Shown here in pieces: positions 34,948 to 42,651 of a stretch of 58,600 nucleotides of DNA. The DNA is taken from contig DATGIL010000044.1 of the NCBI GenBank assembly GCA_035295745.1, positions 1 through 58,600 on the forward strand, read 5' to 3'. The notes under the pieces were generated by a model. The model saw nothing but the letters and a program-made list of their open reading frames with translations, had not been told where the DNA came from and did no database searches. Every line of letters starts with the position of its first letter. The first letter of the stretch is position 1. This DNA comes from JAIQFL01 sp035295745. GTDB taxonomy: Bacteria; Acidobacteriota; Terriglobia; Bryobacterales; Bryobacteraceae. The translations under genes and the position numbers were made by a program.

Positions 34948-37022
34948 CAGAATAACAACCTCAGATTGATGAAGCCGTCGAATAACGTTCGGCCGGTGTA
35001 AATGTCCTTGAAACCCCGGCCCGGAACCAGACTGCCGAAGCCGGCGAAAATCACGATGTTGTCGGTCAATAGGGGCCGGTACTGCAGTCCGACGCCGGAA
35101 TCCAGGCCGATGGCATGATGAATATGCTCCTGGAATAAGACCGCCTGCAGCACTTCGGTGCGGTTGAACTTGGCGTAGTTCACGTTGAGCGTGCCTTGCA
35201 GTTTCGGTGTGATCTTAGCGATGAAACCGGCGTTCACCAGCGAGATGCCCGGGTTCAGGAAGTTCGCCTGCCCTTCGAACAGACCCGAGCGCATGGTGGG
35301 CATCAGGTTATTCGGAGCAAAGAGATTGACACCGGTATCGGAAAGTGGCACCGCTTCGCGATTCAGGAAATTAATGCCGCCGCCCGCGAACGCGTTGTTC
35401 AGCAAGCCGCGGTCGGCAAGCGCGGGATTCCCCAGGAAGCCTCCTCCCGCAAACTGCTGATTGGGTACGATGCCGTCGAAGCCGTTGGCGTGCCCATCGT
35501 TCAGATTGCGGTCACCGGAAGTGTAGAATCCCGAAACCTTGAACGTGTACCAGTCCTTCTCGTACGACAGTTCGAGTGCCACCAGTTGCGCGTTGATGTG
35601 TTGATTTGGCTTGGTCAGCGGAATCGAATTGTTGTCGTTGCGGCCGAACGCCTCGTAAAAGGCATTCGAGATGGAGATCCGGCCAATGTGGCCGTCGCCC
35701 GTGATGCCGGCGTAGGCAGCACGAATTTTTTGCCCTAAGAACGACGGATTGCCGATCGCCGCCGGGCGGACCAGGAAGCCGTTCTTGTCGATCAGGAATG
35801 ACGGCTGGTCGTGATTGTACAGAGCGCTGAGATTGAGCGTGTAGCCCTTGGTCAGGAAGTCGGCGATGTACATGTTCGCGACGGCCACCTGCTGGTCGCG
35901 CAGGCGCCAGCGATTCAATCCGCTGTTGGTGTCCTTCTCCAGCATCTCGAAATAGGCCAGATTGTACTGGAAGATGTTGTTGTGGAAGGTACCGAAGAGG
36001 CGCGCGCCGGGCTGTTCGTCGGAAAAGACGAAGCCGCGGAAATCGCTTGTAAATCGCTGAATTCCGAGACGCAATGAGGTGAAATCGAAGTGGGCCTTCT
36101 CCGTGAAGAGGCGTTTTTCGAGGAACATCTCTTGCATGCCGAAATTACTGTCGGTGCGGCGCAAGGTCTGCCGCACGTCGATATTGATCACGCCCTGCTC
36201 GCGGGCCAGCGTGTAGTTGATATTGAATTCGGGAGTGATACGCAGTTCCCAGTCCACCGGTTTGAATCCGGCGCTGCCGCCGAAAAGGTCAAGGCTGAAG
36301 CGGAAATTCTGCTGGACCAGCCCGATCTCGCCTCGTCCGAAGAAGGTGTACTCGCCGGGGTCGGCCGCGCTGTTGCCCGACCCGATCGGCAGTCGTTTCG
36401 TCTCGAACGTGGTCTCGCTGATACCTGTGAACGTGAAGAATTGCCGCCTTCCGTGGATCGGGAAGTCGCCTTTGAGGATGTTCTGGTTGAACGGATCCCA
36501 CAATTTCGATTTCGCGTAGACTACGTCCAGGCCGTTCGCATCGTAGCGCCGCCAGGGCAGGCCAGGCAGCAGAAACCACCGGCTGCGATATGCCTGGGCA
36601 GGCCCCGAGTAACCTTCGACCGTCGGGATGATCAGGACGGGAGGCTTGGGTTCAAATCGCGGAGCATACATATCCGCCGGCTCCGGCTCGGCTCCGGCCG
36701 CGTTTCCAAGGATTAGCGGACGCAGGCGATCATCGGACTGTTCCCGCGGCCTTGCCATGTTCCGCAGTTCCGCCATGTAATCTTCCAGGCTGATGACCGG
36801 ACCCGTATCGGGCGCGACGGGGACCGCCGCCATGGCCGGACGGCGTGGAAGTTTTCGGACAGGGTCCCGAGCGGGCGAAGGTCCGGCCTCCTGTTGGCGG
36901 CCCTTCAAAGGAAGACCGACACCACGCGCCACTTGGGCGAACGCCGGAACACACGGGATCGCAATGAGGCACAGCCACGCCACGGCGGCGCGGCCAGCCC
37001 GCTCCCAAACGCCTCTAGACAC
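34947..37022 (-). CDS. Large outer-membrane beta-barrel, porin-like
   Basis: This protein has 691 residues with a signal peptide (AAVAWLCLIAIPCVPAFAQ). A proline-rich, probably disordered periplasmic region follows (~30-150), then a long series of amphipathic strands ending LRLLF with the C-terminal Phe typical of BamA substrates. GTG at 37022 is the start, overlapping the upstream cytochrome stop by eight bases. It lies between two multihaem cytochromes, as MtrB or PioB barrels do in porin-cytochrome conduits, but I see no direct sequence match to those families. A role in housing a cytochrome in the outer membrane is inferred from position. Confidence 0.82.
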   Translation of the reverse strand: MSRGVWERAGRAAVAWLCLIAIPCVPAFAQVARGVGLPLKGRQQEAGPSPARDPVRKLPRRPAMAAVPVAPDTGPVISLEDYMAELRNMARPREQSDDRLRPLILGNAAGAEPEPADMYAPRFEPKPPVLIIPTVEGYSGPAQAYRSRWFLLPGLPWRRYDANGLDVVYAKSKLWDPFNQNILKGDFPIHGRRQFFTFTGISETTFETKRLPIGSGNSAADPGEYTFFGRGEIGLVQQNFRFSLDLFGGSAGFKPVDWELRITPEFNINYTLAREQGVINIDVRQTLRRTDSNFGMQEMFLEKRLFTEKAHFDFTSLRLGIQRFTSDFRGFVFSDEQPGARLFGTFHNNIFQYNLAYFEMLEKDTNSGLNRWRLRDQQVAVANMYIADFLTKGYTLNLSALYNHDQPSFLIDKNGFLVRPAAIGNPSFLGQKIRAAYAGITGDGHIGRISISNAFYEAFGRNDNNSIPLTKPNQHINAQLVALELSYEKDWYTFKVSGFYTSGDRNLNDGHANGFDGIVPNQQFAGGGFLGNPALADRGLLNNAFAGGGINFLNREAVPLSDTGVNLFAPNNLMPTMRSGLFEGQANFLNPGISLVNAGFIAKITPKLQGTLNVNYAKFNRTEVLQAVLFQEHIHHAIGLDSGVGLQYRPLLTDNIVIFAGFGSLVPGRGFKDIYTGRTLFDGFINLRLLF

Positions 37023-38235
37023 CGGCGGCCTTCCTGAACCGGGACACGAACTCAGCAGGCGTGTAAGCCGACGGGCGCTCCAGGTAATCGTAAAGCGGAG
37101 TGACTGCTTCCTGCGGCTTGCCGAGCGCCGAGGTCAACGCATCCAGGCTCATAGTGGCCTGCTCCGCCGCGTTCACTCCGCCTTCCGCAATTCGCCCGAT
37201 GTTCGCCGCCAGTGCCTGCACCATGGCCTGCGCATCAATATTGACGTCCGGCCGCATGAAGTACTTCGTCAGCTCATCCGCGCTCCGTTCCACTCCGCGG
37301 GCAGCCGAGGCTATCGCGTTTCCATCCGACAAACGATTGGAAACTGCTTCGCTCAAGCGCCCAAAGGAACTCTCCAGTGCCGCTCTCTGATCGGGCACGG
37401 CCGTCGCCGCCAGGACACGCAAGACTTCGAAGCGCGCCAGGTTCACCCGCAAGGTACCAGGCTTGCGGCCAGGGAATCCCTGCGCAATGCGCCAGCTATC
37501 TTTGCGCAAATCGTGATGGCATTGATAGCACTCCAGGTCGGAGAACTCGGGCCATGACTTCTCGGCGTGGCCCGTGAGGAGGCGCATGGCCTCGGTGAGC
37601 GCATTGCTCTGTCCCACCGCCCATGACTGGAGACGCGTCTTCGCATCGCGCTGGAAGTGGTGTGCCGGCATTGCGAAGTCGAAGGTATTCAGCTCGAATG
37701 CCAGGTCGGGATGTCCAGCGGCGATCATCTCGTGATCCACCGCGCGCTCGCCCGATCCCAAATGACAGCTCAAGCAGAGCGACGAACGGATTTGCGGATC
37801 GCGCGTATCCGTCATGCCGCGATTCTTGACGCTGTCGGTGTGCGAGTTCTTGGCTTCATGAGAGTCCTTCCACTGGCTGGCCGCCCCATGGCAGGCTTCG
37901 CACGAGACGCCGTCTGTGCGTTGATTGTCGGGCGATCCCACAACGTGGCAGACCGTGCAGCGTTTGTCACGGTCCGCGTCGATCTTTAGAATCTCACCCA
38001 TGCGCTTGCCGCGCGCCTCTCCCAGCACCCGTTCCGCACGGGTGTGCTTGTCGAGGGAGGACCAGGTCGCGAACTCGGTGCCTTTGATCCGGCTATCCGG
38101 AGGCGAGTAGGGCAGCTCCTTGGTAGCGCCGTGACAATTGGAAGACTTGCATCCCCCCGCGCCGACATAGGTGCGGTTTGCAGTCTGGGCCAGCGCGGTT
38201 CCTGCAACAGCCAGAACAATCAATATCTCTCTCAT
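37015..38235 (-). CDS. Periplasmic c554-like multihaem cytochrome c
   Basis: The protein has 406 residues from the ATG at 38235; a TTG four codons upstream, with GAGG before it, is an alternative. A signal peptide (ILIVLAVAGTALAQ) precedes four CXXCH motifs (CTVCH, CEACH, CLSCH, CYQCH) and one CX4CH (CKSSNCH), so four or five haems are likely. Distal His residues (AAGHPDLAFELN, MPAHHF) are of the cytochrome c554 type. The C-terminal ~170 residues are helical without haem sites. The 53-bp gap before it is the largest in the nine-gene operon. It would carry electrons across the periplasm toward the outer-membrane barrel. Confidence 0.9.
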   Translation of the reverse strand: MREILIVLAVAGTALAQTANRTYVGAGGCKSSNCHGATKELPYSPPDSRIKGTEFATWSSLDKHTRAERVLGEARGKRMGEILKIDADRDKRCTVCHVVGSPDNQRTDGVSCEACHGAASQWKDSHEAKNSHTDSVKNRGMTDTRDPQIRSSLCLSCHLGSGERAVDHEMIAAGHPDLAFELNTFDFAMPAHHFQRDAKTRLQSWAVGQSNALTEAMRLLTGHAEKSWPEFSDLECYQCHHDLRKDSWRIAQGFPGRKPGTLRVNLARFEVLRVLAATAVPDQRAALESSFGRLSEAVSNRLSDGNAIASAARGVERSADELTKYFMRPDVNIDAQAMVQALAANIGRIAEGGVNAAEQATMSLDALTSALGKPQEAVTPLYDYLERPSAYTPAEFVSRFRKAAGV

Positions 38236-38288
38236 AGCATCACTCAACGATCCTCAACGTTACCCAGGAAAAAGGTCACTCACCCGTG

Positions 38289-39566
38289 CTACTTATAGAC
38301 CACTAAGACAACAATCAAAACTATGGCCAGCAGGGCAGCCACCCCGATCGCGACCCACAATCCCCATTGTGTCGTGTTCGTTTCGGTGCCCGCCAAAATC
38401 TCACCGGAGACGTTCAGAGGGTTGCCGCATCCCCTGCACACCGTGGCCGCAGGTGGATTCGGCGTGGTGCAGATGGAACAATACTTGAATGCCGGCGTCG
38501 GCGGCGGGACGGGGCGTGGCGGCGCTGGTGGCGCCGGTACCGGTGTCGGCTTCGGTGGCTCGGGAGGAAGCGGCGGCAGTTTCGGAACATTCTGCACCAC
38601 AGAAGCCGGCTTCTTCCGGATCACCTGAGTCTTTCCGGCATCATCTTCAGGCGAGACTTGGGCAGCAGCCCCCGCTCTCGCTTGCGGATCAGGCCCCGGA
38701 GTCCCGCCGTACGGCCGCGTTTCCGGCAGCTTCGCAGCATTATTCTGCGACAAGCCGAGCTTCATCGTAATGCGGCACAGAGACAGCGCCTGCTTCAAAT
38801 CTCCCGCATTCTGAATGCGGTTGACCTGGTCTTTCTCCATGGCCTTATTCAGAATGAACTCCAGCCCCTCGGGTGCATCGGGGCACAACTCGCTGATCTT
38901 AGGCGGCGTCTCGAAGACGATGGCACTCACGACTTTCGCGAGATTGCGGTCTTTACTCGAAAACGGGTGCCGCCCCGTGACGAGTTGATAGAATACGATC
39001 CCGACCGAGAAGACGTCCGAAGCTGGAGTGCAACGATCGCCGCGAATCTGCTCCGGCGACATGTAATTCAACGTTCCCAGCGACGACCCGACCTTAGTAA
39101 GTTCCGACTCCTGTACCCGTACCATCCCGAAATCAAGCACTCGTACTTTCCCGGTATTCTCCAGAAAAAGATTCGCGGGCTTGATGTCGCGATGTACCAG
39201 GTGATGTTCGTGTGCGAACTGCAGACCGTCGCACACCTGTTCCATGATGGAGAGCTTATCTTCCCAACTGAACTTCCGGCCTTCCGCAAACACGTGGCCC
39301 AGATCGGAGCCTACCAGCAACTCCATTGCCTGATAGAGCATTCCGTCGGCTTCACCAGCATCGAAAACACGAACCAGATTCGGGTGGTCCAGCTTCTTGG
39401 CCGTCTCCGCTTCACGCGTGAAACGCTCGCGCATTTCCGGGGAAAGGCCCGCAACCGGGACGGCCTTGATGGCCACTTCTTTCCCGTCCTTACCCTTCGC
39501 GCGATAGAGCGGTTGAGGGCCGCGATGCAGGACCTCCAGAATCTGATATGTCCCGATCTTATCCAT
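38289..39566 (-). CDS. Membrane Ser/Thr protein kinase with zinc ribbon
   Basis: This protein has 425 residues. The N-terminal Hanks-type kinase domain has VAIKAV (lysine), HRDIKPANLF (catalytic loop), DFGMV and SPEQIRG. The glycine-rich loop is degenerate (VLHRGPQPLYRA, where GxGxxG would be expected). A proline-rich linker follows, then a zinc ribbon (CSIC...CRGCG), and a single C-terminal membrane helix. It overlaps the PP2C gene by eight bases and is followed by cytochrome genes, so it forms a matched kinase/phosphatase pair inside an electron-transfer operon. Likely targets are threonines bound by the FHA domains encoded first in the operon; that is inference. Confidence 0.93.
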   Translation of the reverse strand: MDKIGTYQILEVLHRGPQPLYRAKGKDGKEVAIKAVPVAGLSPEMRERFTREAETAKKLDHPNLVRVFDAGEADGMLYQAMELLVGSDLGHVFAEGRKFSWEDKLSIMEQVCDGLQFAHEHHLVHRDIKPANLFLENTGKVRVLDFGMVRVQESELTKVGSSLGTLNYMSPEQIRGDRCTPASDVFSVGIVFYQLVTGRHPFSSKDRNLAKVVSAIVFETPPKISELCPDAPEGLEFILNKAMEKDQVNRIQNAGDLKQALSLCRITMKLGLSQNNAAKLPETRPYGGTPGPDPQARAGAAAQVSPEDDAGKTQVIRKKPASVVQNVPKLPPLPPEPPKPTPVPAPPAPPRPVPPPTPAFKYCSICTTPNPPAATVCRGCGNPLNVSGEILAGTETNTTQWGLWVAIGVAALLAIVLIVVLVVYK

Positions 39567-40278
39567 CTGCCCACTCCAGCAAGACGGCAGTCACGTTATC
39601 CGGACCTCCATTGAGATTGGCGCATTGAATGAGTCTCTCGACTTTTTCCTTGGGGCTGGCGGTCTCGTCCAGGATTTGCGAGATAGTACCATGGTCGACT
39701 GGACCGTGCAAGCCGTCGGAACAGAGCAAAATCTGATCTCCCGTCTGCAATTGGAAGCTATGAATGCGTATGAGGACATGGTCGTACGTTCCAACCGCCA
39801 TGGTCAGCACATTCCGGTTGGGCATGGTGCGCACCCGCTCTTCGCTAAGCCCGAGTTGGTGGCGCAGTTCGTTGGCAAAGTTCTGGTCGTAAGACAGTTG
39901 TTTGAGTTCATGGGACCGAAAGAGGTAGGCGCGGCTGTCTCCCACGTTCGCGATCACCATGTCGGGAGGGCGCCACAGAACCAGCACCACCGTCGAACCC
40001 ATGCCGTCACACTCGTGACGCTGCCCCGCCGTTTCTAATACGCGGCGGTTGGCCGATCGGATTGCCTCCTTTGCGATCTCCTCCATGGTAAGGTCCGCCT
40101 CCGGATTCCGAAGGTACTCGGTGATCGCCTCGACCGTCAAAGCGGAGCCCACTTCGCCGCAGTTTTCCCCTCCCATGCCATCCGCGAGGATGGCGGCATT
40201 GAGCGAATCCTCCACCTGAAACGCGTCCTCATTATTGGAACGCTTGCGACCAGTATCGGTCGCTCCGAACCATTTCAC
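39559..40278 (-). CDS. PP2C-type Ser/Thr phosphatase
   Basis: This protein has 239 residues, a bare PPM catalytic domain. The metal motifs are complete: RSNNEDAF, LADGMGG, GDSRAYL, CSDGLHGP and GGPDNVTAVLL. It has no membrane segment. It would reverse phosphorylation by the kinase encoded immediately downstream, and it overlaps the decahaem cytochrome gene by four bases and the kinase gene by eight. Kinase/phosphatase pairs usually sit with FtsZ, cell-wall or type VI genes; lying between cytochrome genes is unusual. Confidence 0.95.
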   Translation of the reverse strand: MKWFGATDTGRKRSNNEDAFQVEDSLNAAILADGMGGENCGEVGSALTVEAITEYLRNPEADLTMEEIAKEAIRSANRRVLETAGQRHECDGMGSTVVLVLWRPPDMVIANVGDSRAYLFRSHELKQLSYDQNFANELRHQLGLSEERVRTMPNRNVLTMAVGTYDHVLIRIHSFQLQTGDQILLCSDGLHGPVDHGTISQILDETASPKEKVERLIQCANLNGGPDNVTAVLLEWADG

Positions 40279-41678
40279 CGGATGCCTCCCAAGGTTGCCA
40301 GGAGGGCCGTCACACGGATCTGCGAGGCGTCATGGCCTCGCAGAGTACCGATGATCTGGTCAGTCGGACGCCGTTCCCGTTCCTGCTCCAGCGATCGATT
40401 GTGATACAGATGGCATTCCGAGCATCGATCCAAGCCGGCCCGATTTTCGCCGTGGCACGGCAGGCACGACTTCATCACCGGAATCAGCACGTCGCTGGTC
40501 TGGGTGCTTTTGGCGGCTGCCTGGTGACAGGACTCGCATGCCACTTCGCGGTGCGCGCGATGCGAGAACTCCGCCCGCTGGACCCAAGGCTTCCCCTCCG
40601 GGTAGCGTCCGAGAATCCCCAGCGGAGCCTGCTCCGGCGCTGTGGCCGAGACCGGCGGACGAGGGTCGATCTTCTTCACTTCGTACCGCGATTCCATCTG
40701 GTGGCAGTACGGGCACTTCTTCTCGAAGAGGTATTCGTAGGAATCGTTAGTGACCCTGGCAAGCCACGCCTCGGGGTTCGAGATCACCACTGCGTCCACG
40801 CCGAGTTGAGCCTGCGTCAAAGAAGGCCTGGCCGCCAGCGCATCCTTATATGACTTATCGATGAACTCGCGAATCGTCTTCTGATCGCGCGTGTGCGGCG
40901 ATTCCTGCGCCGCATCTCCGAGCAACTGGTACCGGTCGAATTGCAGTTCCGGTCTGTGGCACGATTTGCAGCTCGCCTCGAAGGTCATCGGAATCAGATT
41001 GCCTGTCGGCGAGTTGGCATCCACCTTGTGGCAATCTACGCAATGCATCGGCAGTTTCATCCGCGGGAACTTCTTGGGGTCGGCCTCCATGTGCTTCATG
41101 TGGTTGAGCTGGAACGGCCGATCGTCCTTCATGGAAGCGGTGGAGAATTCCGGGTGCTTGTTGGCGCGAAACGCGGTGATCTCGACGCCCTTGATCTTGA
41201 CGTTCTGAGCATGCTCCTGAAGATTGGAGTGGCACCTGGTGCAATTCGCGCTCGCCACCTCGGCCAGCCGCCTTCCACCGCGGTGCTCTACATGGCAGTC
41301 CACGCACAATGGTGTCGTGTTCGCCTTTGCCGTATCGATGGATTTGGCGGGATGCGGTGCTCCATCGTGGCAGCGCTGGCAGGCGGCATCTTTCACGCGC
41401 GCGAATGCCTGTGCGTGGCACACTTCACAACGTCCTTCGAATACGGTGTGCGATTCGGAAAGCGGGCCCGTGGAGAGAACCCGCCGGCTGCCGCCTACGC
41501 CTAACATGAGCGGAACACTGACGAGCGCCGCGAGCGCCAGCAGAATCCACGTCACCTGCTTGCGAAACAGCAGCAGGAACGGCACCCGCTTCAGATAGTT
41601 CAAATCCAGGCGCTGGGCGACACCCTTCGTATCCCGAATCCGGCGTTGGTACTCGAGTGGTTTCTCTTCCTTGGGCAT
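40275..41678 (-). CDS. Membrane-anchored decahaem cytochrome c
   Basis: This protein has 467 residues. A cytoplasmic N-terminus of about 40 residues and one membrane helix (VTWILLALAALVSVPLML) anchor a periplasmic domain with ten CXXCH motifs: CEVCH, CQRCH, CVDCH, CTRCH, CVDCH, CKSCH, CPYCH, CESCH, CLPCH, CSECH. It has no cleavable signal peptide. This fits a quinol- or cytochrome b-facing electron acceptor on the inner membrane. Its ATG is one base from the stop of the cytochrome b-like gene, and its stop overlaps the PP2C start by four bases. The family is not one I can name exactly. Confidence 0.92.
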   Translation of the reverse strand: MPKEEKPLEYQRRIRDTKGVAQRLDLNYLKRVPFLLLFRKQVTWILLALAALVSVPLMLGVGGSRRVLSTGPLSESHTVFEGRCEVCHAQAFARVKDAACQRCHDGAPHPAKSIDTAKANTTPLCVDCHVEHRGGRRLAEVASANCTRCHSNLQEHAQNVKIKGVEITAFRANKHPEFSTASMKDDRPFQLNHMKHMEADPKKFPRMKLPMHCVDCHKVDANSPTGNLIPMTFEASCKSCHRPELQFDRYQLLGDAAQESPHTRDQKTIREFIDKSYKDALAARPSLTQAQLGVDAVVISNPEAWLARVTNDSYEYLFEKKCPYCHQMESRYEVKKIDPRPPVSATAPEQAPLGILGRYPEGKPWVQRAEFSHRAHREVACESCHQAAAKSTQTSDVLIPVMKSCLPCHGENRAGLDRCSECHLYHNRSLEQERERRPTDQIIGTLRGHDASQIRVTALLATLGGIR

Positions 41679-41679
41679 C

Positions 41680-42651
41680 TCAGTACCTCAGCGAGAGCAC
41701 TGCGTGAACAGCCGTCAGAACCAGCAGCGCGTAGGAGATCGGAACGTGCACCATGAGCCAGGTGTGCAGCCACAGGTGCAGCCTTTTTTGAACCATCAAC
41801 TGCCGGCGCTCTTCGAGGATGCCTTCCAAGTCGCGCAGCAAATCGTGCGAGGCCACCGGCATAATGGTCCGCAGGTGGGAAAAGTAAGCGGCGACCTTTT
41901 CCTTGTCGCCGAACAGCTTGCGGGCAAGCCCTGCGGGATTGTCAATCAAAAAGGGCCGCATTTCCTGCATGTAATGGGACCGCAGCGCCTCGCGTGCCTC
42001 CTCGGGAATCACAATTTGCGGAGATCCCTTGCGCCGTTGTACCTCAGCCTCCACTTTCTCGGCGGCGCTCTTTTTCTGAGCCGGATCGAAGTATCGCTTC
42101 ACGCCACCCGCGCGCAGAATCTCTTCCTCTTCCTCCTCGTCGACCCCCAGATTCGCGGTGATGAACTCGATCCGCTCGTCGGCCTCCGTGCGCAGTCCAC
42201 GCACCACCGTCGGGATTTCGTCGTAAATGGTCTCGCGCGTCACCAGCTCCGTCATGCGGCGTGGAATGTAGTTTTGCATGGCGATGCCAAAGAATCCGCT
42301 GATGACTATGACGGCAAAAATCCACATCATTACCGCCGCCAGACCATGCCCCCAACGAAAACCGGAATGCAGGAGAATGACGAAGAAGCTCGCGAGGCCA
42401 AGCCATACGTGGGCTTTGAGCCAGGTCTTCACGCGGCCGAGGGGAGAGGCAGGATACTTCTTTCGCAATCCCAGCAGACACTCAAAGATGATGATCCCCG
42501 TACCCACCGACCCGAAGACCAGTCCCATGAAGGTGCCGCCGCGCGCACCATTGGTGGTCAACAACGCGTACACCAGGTACACGAGCAGGGCGATGAACGA
42601 CCCAATACCGGTACCGGCAGCCCATTTGGTTTGCTGGCGGTTGAGGATCAT
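41680..42651 (-). CDS. Cytochrome b-like membrane protein
   Basis: This protein has 323 residues. About four helices in the first 130 residues and one or two at the C-terminus surround a charged cytoplasmic loop of ~160 residues (including a run of Glu near DEEEEEEIL). Histidines sit in or near helices at H81, H95, H102, H292, H296, H302 and H316, enough to ligate two b haems. No quinone-site motif is recognisable. It overlaps the upstream Fe-S/FHA gene by four bases. It probably passes electrons between that protein or the quinone pool and the decahaem cytochrome. Confidence 0.78.
   Translation of the reverse strand: MILNRQQTKWAAGTGIGSFIALLVYLVYALLTTNGARGGTFMGLVFGSVGTGIIIFECLLGLRKKYPASPLGRVKTWLKAHVWLGLASFFVILLHSGFRWGHGLAAVMMWIFAVIVISGFFGIAMQNYIPRRMTELVTRETIYDEIPTVVRGLRTEADERIEFITANLGVDEEEEEEILRAGGVKRYFDPAQKKSAAEKVEAEVQRRKGSPQIVIPEEAREALRSHYMQEMRPFLIDNPAGLARKLFGDKEKVAAYFSHLRTIMPVASHDLLRDLEGILEERRQLMVQKRLHLWLHTWLMVHVPISYALLVLTAVHAVLSLRY

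Noticed and set aside
38367..39614. Plus-strand open frame of 415 codons
   Set aside because: Antisense to the kinase gene with its HRD and DFG motifs.
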